From Bacteroidota bacterium (GTDB taxonomy: Bacteria > Bacteroidota > Bacteroidia > Cytophagales > Cyclobacteriaceae), in NCBI GenBank assembly GCA_018266055.1, contig JAFDYT010000013.1, positions 1-64,000 of the forward strand: a stretch of 64,000 nt of DNA. The letters run 5' to 3'. The position numbers and the translations under genes were made by a program. The notes under the pieces were generated by a model, which saw nothing but the letters and a program-made list of their open reading frames with translations, did no database searches and was not told the origin of the DNA. Below are positions 42,403 to 51,648 of the stretch, piece by piece (the first letter of the stretch is position 1; every line of letters starts with the position of its first letter).

Positions 42403-42490
42403 TGAAAACCTGTAAAGGCAACAGGCAAGATAATCGTCCGGCGTTTTACTTTCAACTTAAAGTTGAAATAATGGAGGTTGGCGAAAAATA

Positions 42491-43384
42491 TCAGTTCCCG
42501 ATGATTTTCTGATAGGCCGTACGCTTGGGATCCAGCGACGTGAGTAAATCGTATGCTTCGCGCTTAGCATTCAAACTTGCATCCGTAAAAATATTAGTCA
42601 GCTCGTTGGCTTTGGCATCGAAAAACGAAGCGATTTGAACCGCGGTAGGAAAAGTTCCCCATACTTTTTTCACGTTGCGCAACACGTCGAGAATTTGATC
42701 GCGCGCTTGTTCGGGATTCTTACTGTAGATATCTAATCCAAGACGGTGGTATTTGTAGGAGTTCTTCCTCAAATCGGCCATCTGCAAATTGTTCATACCC
42801 TCATACAACGCATAGCGACTGCGGTTACTTCCCAAGGCGAGCCATCCGGGATGACTGCTTGACTGTGCATTGTTAATTACCGTCAGCATTTTCTGTACAT
42901 ACGGTGTGCCGCCCATCTCGCTGAATGAATCGTAGTCCACAGCCAGAATGGTGTAGGCATAAAAGGCAAGCATCGACGTCAGGTTGTTGATGTAGGTGTT
43001 GTCGTTGTATTCCATCGGTTGTGATTCGATGTATTCAAATTCAAACTCACGGTCGGCAAAGTTCATCAACACCGTTTCGTAATTAGAGTCGTACACCGGG
43101 CGTGCGGCTACCACCTGCGCGCTAGCCACAAAATTGCCGATGGACGGCATCTGGCTCACGTTGATAAAAATACTGCAATTGATTTTTTCGTAGTTCTTAA
43201 ATACATCGTTCGTCCACTTCCGTGAATTCATGAAAGCGGCAAACGAGCGCTCCATATCTGCCTTCAGCGTTAACTTATCCGATGAATTGATCTGATCAAG
43301 ATTGACAGTCACTTTGCAGTTGAGTTCCTGCGCCACCGCCAGGCGTACCACCAAAATCAGGGCAACAAGAATAAAATTACGCAT
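42491..43384 (-). CDS. DUF4835 family exported protein
   Basis: 297 residues with a signal peptide (1-19, ending AVAQ) followed by 'ELNCKVTVNLDQI', the standard DUF4835 start. Further family motifs are 'FAAFMNSRKWTNDVF', 'MPSIGNFVASAQVVAARPVY', 'NLTSMLAFYAYTILAVDYDSFS' and 'FDAKANELTNIF'. The function is unknown; the family is almost restricted to Bacteroidota and is regularly next to coaBC and recN, as here. It overlaps the end of coaBC by eight bases. Confidence 0.93.
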   Translation of the reverse strand: MRNFILVALILVVRLAVAQELNCKVTVNLDQINSSDKLTLKADMERSFAAFMNSRKWTNDVFKNYEKINCSIFINVSQMPSIGNFVASAQVVAARPVYDSNYETVLMNFADREFEFEYIESQPMEYNDNTYINNLTSMLAFYAYTILAVDYDSFSEMGGTPYVQKMLTVINNAQSSSHPGWLALGSNRSRYALYEGMNNLQMADLRKNSYKYHRLGLDIYSKNPEQARDQILDVLRNVKKVWGTFPTAVQIASFFDAKANELTNIFTDASLNAKREAYDLLTSLDPKRTAYQKIIGN

Positions 43385-44579
43385 GCAGCTTCTCTATGAT
43401 TGTAGAAACGATGTCGCGGGCAACTTCTTTCTTAGACTTCAATGAAAATTTCTTCGCCTGGTTTTTTCGATCGATCAGCGTGATCTGATTGGTGTCGTGG
43501 CCAAAACCTGCGCCTTTGTCGTTGAGCGAATTCAACACAATCAGATCGAAGTTCTTGGCGGCGATTTTCTTTTCTGCGTTGGCCACTTCATGCTCGGTTT
43601 CCAGCGCAAAGCCCACCGTAAACTGATGAGGCTTTTTCAGATTGCCCAACTCTGCGGCGATATCCTTGGTCTTCACCAACTCGATGGTAAGGCCAGCGCC
43701 CGCTTTTTTAATCTTCTGATCCGCAACCGAAGCCGGCCTGAAATCAGCCACCGCTGCCGACAACACGGAAATATCCACGGAAGGAAACACAGCTACGCAC
43801 GCCTGGTACATCTCTTCTGCCGAAGTAACGCGGGTAATCTTTATCGAAGAATGAACTGGGTTGAGATCCGTAGGCCCGGAGATCAAACTCACTTCAGCGC
43901 CCTGTTGTGCTAATTCTTCTGCAATAGCAAAACCCATCTTGCCCGACGAGTTATTGCCAATAAACCTTACCGGATCGATGGCTTCGTAGGTGGGGCCTGC
44001 GGTGACAAGGGCTTTCTTACCCTTCAGTGGCAGAGCCTGTGAAAAGAAATGATTAAGCTGAAAAACAATTTCTTCCGGTTCCGCCATTCTTCCATGACCT
44101 ACGAGTCCGCTCGCTAGTTCACCGAAGCCTGGCTCGATGAGTATATTTCCCCAGCCGGTTAGTTTCTTTATGTTTTCTTTGATGGAAGGATGCTGCACCA
44201 TGTCGAGATCCATGGCAGGCGCAAAAAAAACTTTGCAGCGTGCGCTAAGGTACGTGGCCAGCAACAGGTTGTCGCAAATACCTGACGCCATTTTGGAAAG
44301 TGTATTGGCAGAAGCAGGGGCTATCACCATCGCGTCAGCCCACAAGCCAAGGTCAACGTGGTTGTTCCACTCGCCGGTTTCTTCTTTAAGAAATTGGGTA
44401 AGAACTGGATTTTTTGACAACGTGGCCAGCGTGAGTGGAGTAATGAAATCATGCGCGGCGGGCGTCATGATTACTTTTACCTCAGCACCGGCTTTTACCA
44501 ACAAGCGCACCAGCACGGCCGACTTGTAGGCGGCAATGCTGCCGCTCACACCAAGCAGTATCCGCTTGCCGGACAGCAT
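43377..44579 (-). CDS. coaBC: Bifunctional phosphopantothenoylcysteine decarboxylase/synthetase
   Basis: 400 residues. The N-terminal CoaC flavoprotein begins 'KRILLGVSGSIAAYKSAVLV' with His in 'NNHVDLGLWADAMVIAPASA' and the substrate-binding 'ASGICDNLLLATYLSA'. The C-terminal CoaB domain has 'ALVTAGPTYEAIDPVRFIGN' and 'SSGKMGFAIAEEL', with the catalytic Lys region near 'ADQKIKKAG'. Two steps of coenzyme A synthesis: joining cysteine to 4'-phosphopantothenate and decarboxylating the product. Three bases after rpoZ, in the bamD operon. Confidence 0.96.
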   Translation of the reverse strand: MLSGKRILLGVSGSIAAYKSAVLVRLLVKAGAEVKVIMTPAAHDFITPLTLATLSKNPVLTQFLKEETGEWNNHVDLGLWADAMVIAPASANTLSKMASGICDNLLLATYLSARCKVFFAPAMDLDMVQHPSIKENIKKLTGWGNILIEPGFGELASGLVGHGRMAEPEEIVFQLNHFFSQALPLKGKKALVTAGPTYEAIDPVRFIGNNSSGKMGFAIAEELAQQGAEVSLISGPTDLNPVHSSIKITRVTSAEEMYQACVAVFPSVDISVLSAAVADFRPASVADQKIKKAGAGLTIELVKTKDIAAELGNLKKPHQFTVGFALETEHEVANAEKKIAAKNFDLIVLNSLNDKGAGFGHDTNQITLIDRKNQAKKFSLKSKKEVARDIVSTIIEKLHA

Positions 44580-44582
44580 GGA

Positions 44583-44912
44583 TTAAACAGTTTTTGCTTC
44601 TTCGGCGGGAGCCGCTTCGCGCATGCGGAAATTCAACTTGCCTTCGAGAAATTCTTCGGTAGCCGTAGTAGTAGGTTTTGCCATGCGCTCATAGAATTTT
44701 GAAATCTCGATCTGCTCGCGGTTTTCAAATACTTCTTCGAGGTTATCCACTGTAGTGGCAAACTCCGCCAGTTTATTGTTCAGTTCTTCCTTCAGGTTTA
44801 TTGAAATCTGTCTTGCTCTTTTCGAAATAACCACTACTGATTGGTAAAGATTGCCAGTAGGAGAAGCGATTTTTTCTACGTCACGAGTGATCAGTGAGGG
44901 TTGCGTTGCCAT
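44583..44912 (-). CDS. rpoZ: RNA polymerase omega subunit
   Basis: 109 residues. 'TGNLYQSVVVISKRARQISI' followed by 'LKEELNNKLAEF' is the Bacteroidota form of the omega fold, in which a central helix clasps the beta' C-terminus; the C-terminal half (about 65-109) is a lineage-specific extension. It assists assembly of RNA polymerase. Position between bamD (5-base gap) and coaBC (3-base gap) is the normal arrangement in this phylum. Confidence 0.88.
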   Translation of the reverse strand: MATQPSLITRDVEKIASPTGNLYQSVVVISKRARQISINLKEELNNKLAEFATTVDNLEEVFENREQIEISKFYERMAKPTTTATEEFLEGKLNFRMREAAPAEEAKTV

Positions 44913-44917
44913 ACGTA

Positions 44918-45736
44918 TTAACTGTTTTTGTTTTTGCTTTTTAAGAAATTAACCTGATTGAGGCTGGTGGTATAAAACCGTTCTGCCTCCTTTAAATATT
45001 CGCTGTTCGGGAAACTATCCAACAGCTCTCTGTAGTATTCTAGAGTTTCGTTGTACCGCTGCAGTTGCTTGGAGTAAATGCTTTGCTGCGCGAGCTTAAA
45101 CTGCGCCAGCACTTTCAGGTACGATACTTCTTCGAGGTATTTGGAGTCGGGGAAAGTCTTTCTGAAGTTGCCAAACGCGATAACCGCCGCCTGATAATAT
45201 TTGAGCTTGAGGTAAAGGTTGGCGTTGTCAAATTCTTTCTTCTCCAGTTTCTGCTGGCAGCTGGCTACTACTTCGGTGGCTTTGTCCGTAAATGTGCTTC
45301 CTGGAAACTGGTTCAAGAAAGTTTGCATGGCGCCCATGGCCTCCACGCTGCTTTTCTGGTCAAGGCGCTCGTCAGGCGATGAAATGTAAAGCGAATAGGC
45401 ATACATGAAATACGCTTCTTCGGAGAGTGAGCTGCGGCCGTATGTTTCGTAAAACACCTTAAACTGATTGGACGCCAGCAAATACGTTTTCTGATAAAAC
45501 TGACAATAGGCCAGGTAAAACTCCACTTTTTCGCCTTCGGGCAAACCGCGAACGATTGGAAGAATAGACTCAAACAAAATGGCGGTGTGGTAATAATCCT
45601 TCTTTTTGAAGTAATTCTGGCCTGCCTCGTATTTCAAACGCCAGTCTTCGCTGCGCTCAAGTCTGCGAAACTTGCTGCAGGCGCTGCCGGCAACAAACAA
45701 GATCAATAAGTAGATGACTGATTTCGGGTTTTTCAC
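44918..45736 (-). CDS. bamD: Outer-membrane protein assembly factor BamD
   Basis: 272 residues. Lipoprotein signal with 'FVAGSACSKFRR' (Cys20 region), then TPR-like repeats: 'GQNYFKKKDYYHTAILFESI', 'YLLASNQFKVFYETYG', 'SLSEEAYFMYAYSLY', 'FLNQFPGSTFTDKATEVV', 'YYRELLDSFPNSEYLKEAE'. This is the YfiO/BamD layout that recruits BamC/E-type partners and helps BamA insert beta-barrels. First gene of the operon running to recN. Confidence 0.92.
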   Translation of the reverse strand: MKNPKSVIYLLILFVAGSACSKFRRLERSEDWRLKYEAGQNYFKKKDYYHTAILFESILPIVRGLPEGEKVEFYLAYCQFYQKTYLLASNQFKVFYETYGRSSLSEEAYFMYAYSLYISSPDERLDQKSSVEAMGAMQTFLNQFPGSTFTDKATEVVASCQQKLEKKEFDNANLYLKLKYYQAAVIAFGNFRKTFPDSKYLEEVSYLKVLAQFKLAQQSIYSKQLQRYNETLEYYRELLDSFPNSEYLKEAERFYTTSLNQVNFLKSKNKNS

Positions 45737-45770
45737 AAAAGCTCTTAAAAATGAGTAAAAACGAATTACC

Positions 45771-45786
45771 AGGCTTGTTTAAGCCT
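45771..45786 (-). promoter_or_regulatory. Inverted repeat at the 5' end of the bamD transcript
   Basis: AGGCTT (45771-45776) and AAGCCT (45781-45786) with a GTTT spacer form a 6-bp hairpin directly downstream of the bamD -7 box, at the expected transcription start. It may stabilise the mRNA end or be an operator. Confidence 0.4.
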
Positions 45787-45787
45787 G

Positions 45788-45818
45788 CAAATATACAACG
45801 CGGGAAGCAAATAGCAAT
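45788..45818 (-). promoter_or_regulatory. Bacteroidota-type promoter of the bamD operon
   Basis: On the minus strand ATTG (45818-45815), 19 bases, then TATATTTG (45795-45788): -33 TTG and exact -7 TAnnTTTG. It lies 52 bases before the bamD ATG and after the stop of the upstream gene (45841), so bamD has its own promoter. Confidence 0.78.
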
Positions 45819-45840
45819 TGTAAAGAATGGCGCCTATAAG

Positions 45841-46539
45841 TTATTTGCGCACCATGATTTTACGGGTAAAAACCCCGTTTTGGCCCAGATAAAGGGTGTA
45901 GAAGTAGATTCCGGCGGGCAATTCTTCCGTCTGGATTTTGATGCGGGTGTCTGACTCGGGCAGTTCGTATTCACCCATTGGCTTGCCTAACACATTTTGA
46001 AGCACAATCCTGGCTTTGGAAAAATCGCCGTTGATTTTGTAATCGATGATGGCCTGATCCTGCGCAGGATTAGGATACACGTCGTGAATGGTAATTTCCT
46101 TGCTTTGGTACAACGAGCGCTGCACTTTCTCCTCCACGGACAGACTTACGGAATGCTCCACACTTTCCGTCGGGCTTCCTTTCGGGAATACCTCAAACTT
46201 CAGGCTGTTTTGCGCAGGTTGTATTCCGCATTCTACTGTATAGCTGAGATTGATTGTTTCGCCGGGTTCTACTTTCTTGGAAAATTCTATAATGGAAGGT
46301 TCAAGGCAATTATTATCAAGGCAGAAATATCCCTTTTGTGATTCGCTCAGGTCGCTTCGCGTTTTGCGGATGATGTAAAACTGAGTCTTGTCGGAGTTGT
46401 TTCGGATTTTAAGCGGGATCCGGATCAGTTGATTCAACGACGCCTGAAAACTCTCTTGCCGGTCGATCAGTTCAAAATTCTGTGCTCGTCCGCACATCGT
46501 CAAGAACAAACCTCCAATCACAAGAAGCCATTTTTTCAT
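45841..46539 (-). CDS. Secreted protein with type IX secretion C-terminal sorting domain
   Basis: 232 residues. Signal peptide 1-19 (ending GRAQ), a beta-sandwich domain (about 25-145, 'LIRIPLKIRNNSDKTQFYII', 'EPGETINLSYTVECG') and a C-terminal T9SS type A sorting domain (about 155-232): 'IHDVYPNPAQDQAIIDY', 'LQNVLGKPMGEYEL', 'LPAGIYFYTLYLGQNGVFTR', 'KIMVRK'. The last domain directs export across the outer membrane by the type IX machinery, with later removal or surface anchoring. The passenger is short and has no enzyme motif. Confidence 0.9.
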   Translation of the reverse strand: MKKWLLVIGGLFLTMCGRAQNFELIDRQESFQASLNQLIRIPLKIRNNSDKTQFYIIRKTRSDLSESQKGYFCLDNNCLEPSIIEFSKKVEPGETINLSYTVECGIQPAQNSLKFEVFPKGSPTESVEHSVSLSVEEKVQRSLYQSKEITIHDVYPNPAQDQAIIDYKINGDFSKARIVLQNVLGKPMGEYELPESDTRIKIQTEELPAGIYFYTLYLGQNGVFTRKIMVRK

Positions 46540-46560
46540 TGACGCAATTTTTTACCCTAA

Positions 46561-46591
46561 GAAAGTTAAACAAAAAAAGGTGGAGTGCAAT
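46561..46591 (-). promoter_or_regulatory. Probable promoter of the T9SS-cargo gene
   Basis: On the minus strand ATTG (46591-46588), 19 bases, then TAACTTTC (46568-46561), one mismatch from TAnnTTTG. The ATG at 46539 lies 22 bases downstream. Confidence 0.6.
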
Positions 46592-46649
46592 TTTTTTGAT
46601 ATAAAAGCGTAAACCAGGAAGAAAATCCGGGCTGCAGGCTTGGTAAAAC

Positions 46650-48197
46650 TTAAGGGTTTTTAATGTTGGAGGTTGTTTTCGGTAGCACATCCTCGCGGCG
46701 TGGACGTTTGGCAGCCAACCACACAAATCCCTTTAGTTTCCGCTCTTTCTCTACGATATTCTGCGGTGGGAAGAACGATGCGTCGGGTTTCACATAAAAA
46801 TTAATGCTGCTTACTTTCCCTTTGTTGAAGTTGATCCGCATGTTGCTGCAGATGATTTTATTCATTCCCGAAAGGAAGGTAATCTTAATGAGCAGACTGT
46901 CCTTTTGAATCTTCTTTTCTTCCAGCGCATGGTAAATGCTTTCGCCGTTGCCTTCCACAATGACGTGATCTATTTTTTTGTTTTCAAAGTAGGTGGTCAT
47001 CCTCCGCCCTTTGATCTGGTTGAAGTCTTTCAGCGAATCCTGCGACACCACAAAAGAGTTTGAGACCATGTAAATCCGGTGAATGCTTTTGTTGTGCAAC
47101 AGCATGTGGATGGAGTCGGCCGTCATTTGGTTTTCGTTGGTCCACAGCACCGGCGACCGATAAAAATACAGCAGCGAGTCGGCGGAGATGTAGGCCAGAG
47201 AGTCGGCAATGCCTTGCATGTCTTTCTTAAAAATCTTTACGTTGTGGTAAGCGAGCAGTCTTTTTTTATGCGGATCCTTGTTTTCGATAGACACGAGTGT
47301 ATCCGCCGAAAGGAAGAGCGTGTCGCCGTCTTCGGCTACTTTGGCTACGTAGGCATGCCCATATACTTTTGAAATGCCGCGCTTCTTGTCGTAGAAACCA
47401 TCGTCGCCGTAGATGTTCATGTTCTCCTCTTTCGAAGTCATCACGACATGCCCAATCACTTTATAAAATTTCTGGGCGTCGTTAATATGATACGCGTCGC
47501 CTTTTATTTTATAGCTCGGCGATTCCATCTCGCCATTGTTAAGGGCGGAGATTTTCTTGCGTGTGTCATAGGTTCCATTTTGGTAATACGCCTTTTTTCC
47601 TTCGCTGTCGCGAAGCGTGGTAAAATCGCGGAAGTACACAATCCGAGTTTTCGAGTTGTATTGCAGCGTGTCTGAGTTGAGTGTGTAATCGGGGTTCACT
47701 CCTACCACCTCAGTCTTGAATGAGGCCAGGTTGGTGTTTACATCGTAATATCCCTTTTTGCTCGTCAGCGTGTTGGTGGTATCGACCAGTTTGCCGCCAT
47801 TAAAATACCGCGCTTCATTTTTGGTCCGGTAGTAATCGAGAAAATTGGTGTAGAGCTTTGCGATTTTTTGTTTTTCAAAGACCACATTCTGACGGAGGTA
47901 GGCAATCTTTTTGGTGCCGTCGTATTCGAGCCGCAGCGAAGTGATGTCCACCGAATCGTCGGTGATGTGTACATGGCCAAACGCCTCCAGCCTGTTTTCA
48001 GCGCGGTAAAAATGGGCCGAGTCGCAATAAATGGTAGTGGTATTCTGGCTGAAACTCACGTTGCCAATGCATCGCTGGTATCGCTTGTTGTCTTTGATTC
48101 CGCCTTTTACGCTATCCGCATGGATAAAATTCACTTTCTTTTGAGCGAAAGCGGCAAAAGGGAGAAATACGAAAAACAGAATAACAACTCGTGACAT
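46650..48197 (-). CDS. OstA/LptA-like periplasmic protein
   Basis: The start is taken as the ATG at 48197 (MSRVVILFF), giving a signal peptide ending FAQ; the frame opens earlier at 48230. About 515 residues. Repeating beta-strand pattern of the OstA/LptA jelly roll: 'KRYQRCIGNVSFSQNTTTIY', 'AFGHVHITDDSVDITS', 'VYGHAYVAKVAEDGD', 'SYKIKGDAYHINDAQKFYKV'. LptA and the LptD N-domain carry lipopolysaccharide across the periplasm. This is far longer than E. coli LptA and has no LptD barrel, as in other Bacteroidota OstA-like proteins, so it probably acts as an extended bridge or a separate LPS-transport factor. Confidence 0.85.
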   Translation of the reverse strand: MSRVVILFFVFLPFAAFAQKKVNFIHADSVKGGIKDNKRYQRCIGNVSFSQNTTTIYCDSAHFYRAENRLEAFGHVHITDDSVDITSLRLEYDGTKKIAYLRQNVVFEKQKIAKLYTNFLDYYRTKNEARYFNGGKLVDTTNTLTSKKGYYDVNTNLASFKTEVVGVNPDYTLNSDTLQYNSKTRIVYFRDFTTLRDSEGKKAYYQNGTYDTRKKISALNNGEMESPSYKIKGDAYHINDAQKFYKVIGHVVMTSKEENMNIYGDDGFYDKKRGISKVYGHAYVAKVAEDGDTLFLSADTLVSIENKDPHKKRLLAYHNVKIFKKDMQGIADSLAYISADSLLYFYRSPVLWTNENQMTADSIHMLLHNKSIHRIYMVSNSFVVSQDSLKDFNQIKGRRMTTYFENKKIDHVIVEGNGESIYHALEEKKIQKDSLLIKITFLSGMNKIICSNMRINFNKGKVSSINFYVKPDASFFPPQNIVEKERKLKGFVWLAAKRPRREDVLPKTTSNIKNP

Positions 48198-48246
48198 GCT
48201 AATGGGTTTCAGATGCGCCTTGCTTTGCAAGGGTCATGCCAAATCT

Positions 48247-49464
48247 TTAGAAAGTGACATTCACAGAAATAGTCTCGCTGTTGCGCTTCACCTTTACGGG
48301 AACCACATCGCCTTTCTTGAATTTGCCTAAGGCCTCCATGTACGCCTGAATGTCTTTGATTGGATAATCGCCAATCTGTACAATCAAATCACCGGTAACA
48401 ATTCCAGCTTTTTGCGCCGGCTTGCCGTCGGTTACGCCATCTACTTTCAATCCTTCTTCGCTAGAAGTGTAGCTCGGCATTACTCCCATCGTCACTTTAA
48501 AAGATCGGGATGACGTAGTCGATTTGTTTTTTGTAGTCAGGAAAGCAAGCTTGGGAGTGCTGTCCAGGTCTTCTACCAGCTTCACGATCAATTCCAGCAC
48601 TGCCTTCTCTCCTTTATAATTTATTTTCTGCCAATCGTCGGAGGGCTTGTGATAATCGCTGTGCGAACCGGTGAAGAAGTGAAGCACCGGAATATTTTTC
48701 AGGTAAAATGAAGTATGATCCGAAGGGCCTACGCCGGCGGAGTCGGTCTTGATTTTCAATTCGTCGGTAGAAAGTTTTTTCAGTTCGTTTTCCCACACCG
48801 GGCTTGTTCCAGTACCGCTTACCGCCAATGCTTTTGTCACCGGGTCCAGTCGACCTACCATGTCGAGATTGATCATGTAATTCACGGTCGATAAATCGAT
48901 GGTCGGATGCTCTGTAAAATACTTTGAGCCAAACAACCCAAGTTCTTCGCCACTGAAAGCAATGAACAAGAAATTGTATTTCTCTTTGGTTTTATTCTTT
49001 GCAAAGTGACGCGCCAGTTCAATTAAACCGGCTACGCCTGAGGCATTGTCGTCGGCGCCGTTATGGATTTTTCCCTGGGGATTAGCATCGAGAGAACTTC
49101 CGTTTTCGCCCAACCCAAGGTGATCATAATGCGCGCCAATGATGATGGTCTGCGCCGCGTGATTGTCGAGGTAAGCCACCAGATTGTTGGCTGTGCCTTC
49201 GGCGCCGGCGCCATGCACACCTCCTTTGAAAGGAAAGGGTTGCTTATAATTTTTGCCTTCGCCTTTTGGCTCAAGCTTTAATTTCTTGAATTGACCCTCA
49301 ATATAAGCGGCTGCCATGCGCTCACCTTCGCTACCCGTACCACGACCGTTGAGGGAGTCAGAAGCCAGGGTTTTTATGTGATGACGAATTTTAGCCTCAT
49401 CAATCTGTGCGGAACAATTAAAAGCAAAAAAGAGCAAGCCAAGGGAAAACCAATGAGATTTCAT
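48247..49464 (-). CDS. M28-family zinc aminopeptidase with PDZ domain
   Basis: The start is taken as the ATG at 49464 (MKSHWFSLG), which gives a signal peptide ending CSAQ; earlier codons are not signal-like. About 405 residues. The M28 zinc site is clear: 'IIGAHYDHLG', 'NGADDNASGVAGLIELAR', 'FIAFSGEELGLFGSKYF', 'VGPSDHTSFY' and the terminal His in 'FFTGSHSDYHKPSD'. A C-terminal PDZ domain (about 310-405: 'GLKVDGVTDGKPAQKAGIVT') should place substrates or partners. Likely a periplasmic or surface peptidase. Confidence 0.93.
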   Translation of the reverse strand: MKSHWFSLGLLFFAFNCSAQIDEAKIRHHIKTLASDSLNGRGTGSEGERMAAAYIEGQFKKLKLEPKGEGKNYKQPFPFKGGVHGAGAEGTANNLVAYLDNHAAQTIIIGAHYDHLGLGENGSSLDANPQGKIHNGADDNASGVAGLIELARHFAKNKTKEKYNFLFIAFSGEELGLFGSKYFTEHPTIDLSTVNYMINLDMVGRLDPVTKALAVSGTGTSPVWENELKKLSTDELKIKTDSAGVGPSDHTSFYLKNIPVLHFFTGSHSDYHKPSDDWQKINYKGEKAVLELIVKLVEDLDSTPKLAFLTTKNKSTTSSRSFKVTMGVMPSYTSSEEGLKVDGVTDGKPAQKAGIVTGDLIVQIGDYPIKDIQAYMEALGKFKKGDVVPVKVKRNSETISVNVTF

Positions 49465-49496
49465 AACGCTTAATTTTGATGGCAAAAGTACGCGTT

Positions 49497-50048
49497 CTAA
49501 TTGGAAGCCGAACGCTTTTTTACAATTAGAAAACGATAAAAAACGAGGCCAATCACCACCAGGCAACAAAGCAACACGAAGAGTTTTTCGGCATCAAACC
49601 AGTCGATGGGCCGGTCTTCCAGTTTAGGATCAGTCCACACACTATGCACCACCAACGGCACTGCCGCAAAATACGAGAGGTAGTGAAGCTTGCGCCACAG
49701 CCTGAGCTGTAGCTTATTTTTAAAATACGAGCTTATCACCACCACAGTCACCAGGTAAAGTGCCAATGCACCAAAGGCGTTGGCGTACGGCTGATGTTGC
49801 GTTTGCAATGGCCACAATAAATCGCCCCAGCTAAAGCCAGACTTCGGGTCAAGCGGAATCAAAAGGATGTGGACCAAAATGGCAATGGCTGCGGAATATC
49901 CTGTGAACTTATGCAAGCCAAGAAACGTGAGTTGATAAGGAAGCGGGATCTGAATGTTTTTCCAAATGATAAACCCGACAATAAAATTGGCTGCCAGACA
50001 CGCCAACCCGATCATTCCGATGATTCCTGACAGCTCGATGGTTTCCAT
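49497..50048 (-). CDS. Ferric-reductase-like heme membrane protein (MsrQ-related)
   Basis: 183 residues with five or six membrane helices. Two pairs of heme-ligand His, His46/His60 and His122/His135 (spacing 13-14), are the hallmark of the ferric-reductase-like transmembrane domain: 'FLGLHKFTGYSAAIAILVHI' and 'LWRKLHYLSYFAAVPLVVHS'. Related proteins include MsrQ and NADPH oxidase cores, which pass electrons across the membrane by two hemes. No FAD/NAD domain is fused, so electrons come from a partner or quinone. It is 11 bases from the asnS end and co-directional with it. Confidence 0.85.
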   Translation of the reverse strand: METIELSGIIGMIGLACLAANFIVGFIIWKNIQIPLPYQLTFLGLHKFTGYSAAIAILVHILLIPLDPKSGFSWGDLLWPLQTQHQPYANAFGALALYLVTVVVISSYFKNKLQLRLWRKLHYLSYFAAVPLVVHSVWTDPKLEDRPIDWFDAEKLFVLLCCLVVIGLVFYRFLIVKKRSASN

Positions 50049-50059
50049 GCTGAGAGATA

Positions 50060-51493
50060 TTAAAACTCCGCATTACCCGGGAACCGTGGGAAAGGGATCA
50101 CGTCGCGAATGTTGGTCATGCCAGTGACGAACTGGATCAGGCGCTCAAAGCCAAGTCCAAATCCGCTGTGTGGCGCCGATCCAAACTTGCGAAGATCCAG
50201 GTACCACCACAGTTCTTTTTCTGGCAACCCAAGTTCTTTCACGCGTTGCACCAGATTGTCGTAACGCTCTTCGCGTTGCGACCCGCCGATGATCTCGCCG
50301 ATGCCTGGGAAAAGCACATCCATGGCAGCCACGGTTTTGCCGTCCTCGTTTTGGCGCATGTAAAACGCCTTGATGTTCTTAGGATAGTTGTAAAGAATTA
50401 CCGGCTTTTTGAAATGCTTTTCCACCAGATAGCGCTCATGTTCACTTTGCAGATCTACGCCCCACTCTTCCACCAGGTATTGGAATTTCTTTTTCTTGTT
50501 GGGGTTTGAGTTTTTCAGGATATCAATCGCTTCGGTGTAACTCAGGCGTTGAAAATCATTTTCAACTACAAACTTCAGCCGGTCAATCAGGCCGAGTTCG
50601 TTGCGCTGATCTTGCGGCTTTGCAGCTTCCTCATCGGCAGCGCGCTTGTCTAAAAATTCAAGATCCTCTTTGCAATTCTCCAGCGCATACTTGGCCAGGT
50701 ATTGCAGAAAATCCTGCGCCAGTTGCATGTTGTCGTTGATGTCGTAAAAAGCCATTTCCGGCTCAATCATCCAAAACTCGGCGAGGTGGCGCGAGGTGTT
50801 GGAGTTTTCGGCGCGGAACGTCGGCCCGAACGTGTAGATTTCACCCAACGCCAGCGCATAGGTTTCTCCTTCCAATTGGCCTGACACCGTCAGGTTGGTT
50901 TCTCTTCCGAAGAAATCTTGTTTGTGATCGATTTTCCCCTGCTCGTCGCGCGGCGGATTGTTGATGTCCAGTGTGGTAACCCTAAACATATCGCCAGCCC
51001 CTTCCGCATCCGAGCCGGTAATTACGGGAGTATGGATATAATAAAAACCTTTGTCGTTATAGAATTTATGTACGGCAAACGCCATGGCGTGGCGCACGCG
51101 CATTACGGCACTGATGGTATTGGTGCGGGCACGCAGGTGGGCAATCTCGCGCAAAAATTCGAGCGAGTGTTTTTTAGGTTGAAGAGGAAACTTCTCCGCA
51201 TCACTATCGCCCAGAATTTCGAGTTCCTTTACTTTTACTTCTACCGCCTGACCCTTGGCCGGCGACGGGATCAATTCGCCCACCACAGAAAGACAAGCAC
51301 CTGTGGTGATCCTCTTGATCGTCGCTTCCTCCAGGCTATTGAGTTCCGCAACCGCTTGCAGATTAAGAATGGTTGAGCCATCGTTAATGGCAATGAACTG
51401 GCTGTTTCTAAATGTGCGCACCCATCCTTGCACTTTTACGGTTTGCCCAGTGGGTGTTGTTTTCAGGAGGTCTTTGATCTTTGTTCTTTTCAT
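50060..51493 (-). CDS. asnS: Asparaginyl-tRNA synthetase
   Basis: 477 residues from the ATG at 51493 ([10 protein letters not shown]); an ATG at 51538 would add a Cys-rich, non-homologous tail. N-terminal OB fold ('[20 protein letters not shown]'), class II core with motif 2 '[20 protein letters not shown]' and motif 3 '[18 protein letters not shown]'. '[17 protein letters not shown]' is the AsnRS C-terminus. It charges tRNA-Asn. Its upstream region is shared with the divergent rpoN gene. Confidence 0.97.
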   Translation of the reverse strand: MKRTKIKDLLKTTPTGQTVKVQGWVRTFRNSQFIAINDGSTILNLQAVAELNSLEEATIKRITTGACLSVVGELIPSPAKGQAVEVKVKELEILGDSDAEKFPLQPKKHSLEFLREIAHLRARTNTISAVMRVRHAMAFAVHKFYNDKGFYYIHTPVITGSDAEGAGDMFRVTTLDINNPPRDEQGKIDHKQDFFGRETNLTVSGQLEGETYALALGEIYTFGPTFRAENSNTSRHLAEFWMIEPEMAFYDINDNMQLAQDFLQYLAKYALENCKEDLEFLDKRAADEEAAKPQDQRNELGLIDRLKFVVENDFQRLSYTEAIDILKNSNPNKKKKFQYLVEEWGVDLQSEHERYLVEKHFKKPVILYNYPKNIKAFYMRQNEDGKTVAAMDVLFPGIGEIIGGSQREERYDNLVQRVKELGLPEKELWWYLDLRKFGSAPHSGFGLGFERLIQFVTGMTNIRDVIPFPRFPGNAEF

Positions 51494-51626
51494 AAAAATT
51501 CGGGAGCACAAAAAACGACAATTTGAATTTTTAATCAAAACCCGAATTCAAACTGGTAGACAAAAGGCTTTTGGTATTTTTTTTGTTCATAAAAATTTTG
51601 AACCTGATGAAATCAAATTGAAATGA

Positions 51627-51634
51627 TAAATTTG
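51627..51634 (+). promoter_or_regulatory. Putative -7 box for rpoN
   Basis: TAAATTTG matches TAnnTTTG and lies 14 bases before the rpoN ATG. The nearest TTTTG is about 26 bases upstream, too far for a normal -33, so only the -7 element is proposed. Confidence 0.4.
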
Positions 51635-51648
51635 CAAAGACTTTAATC

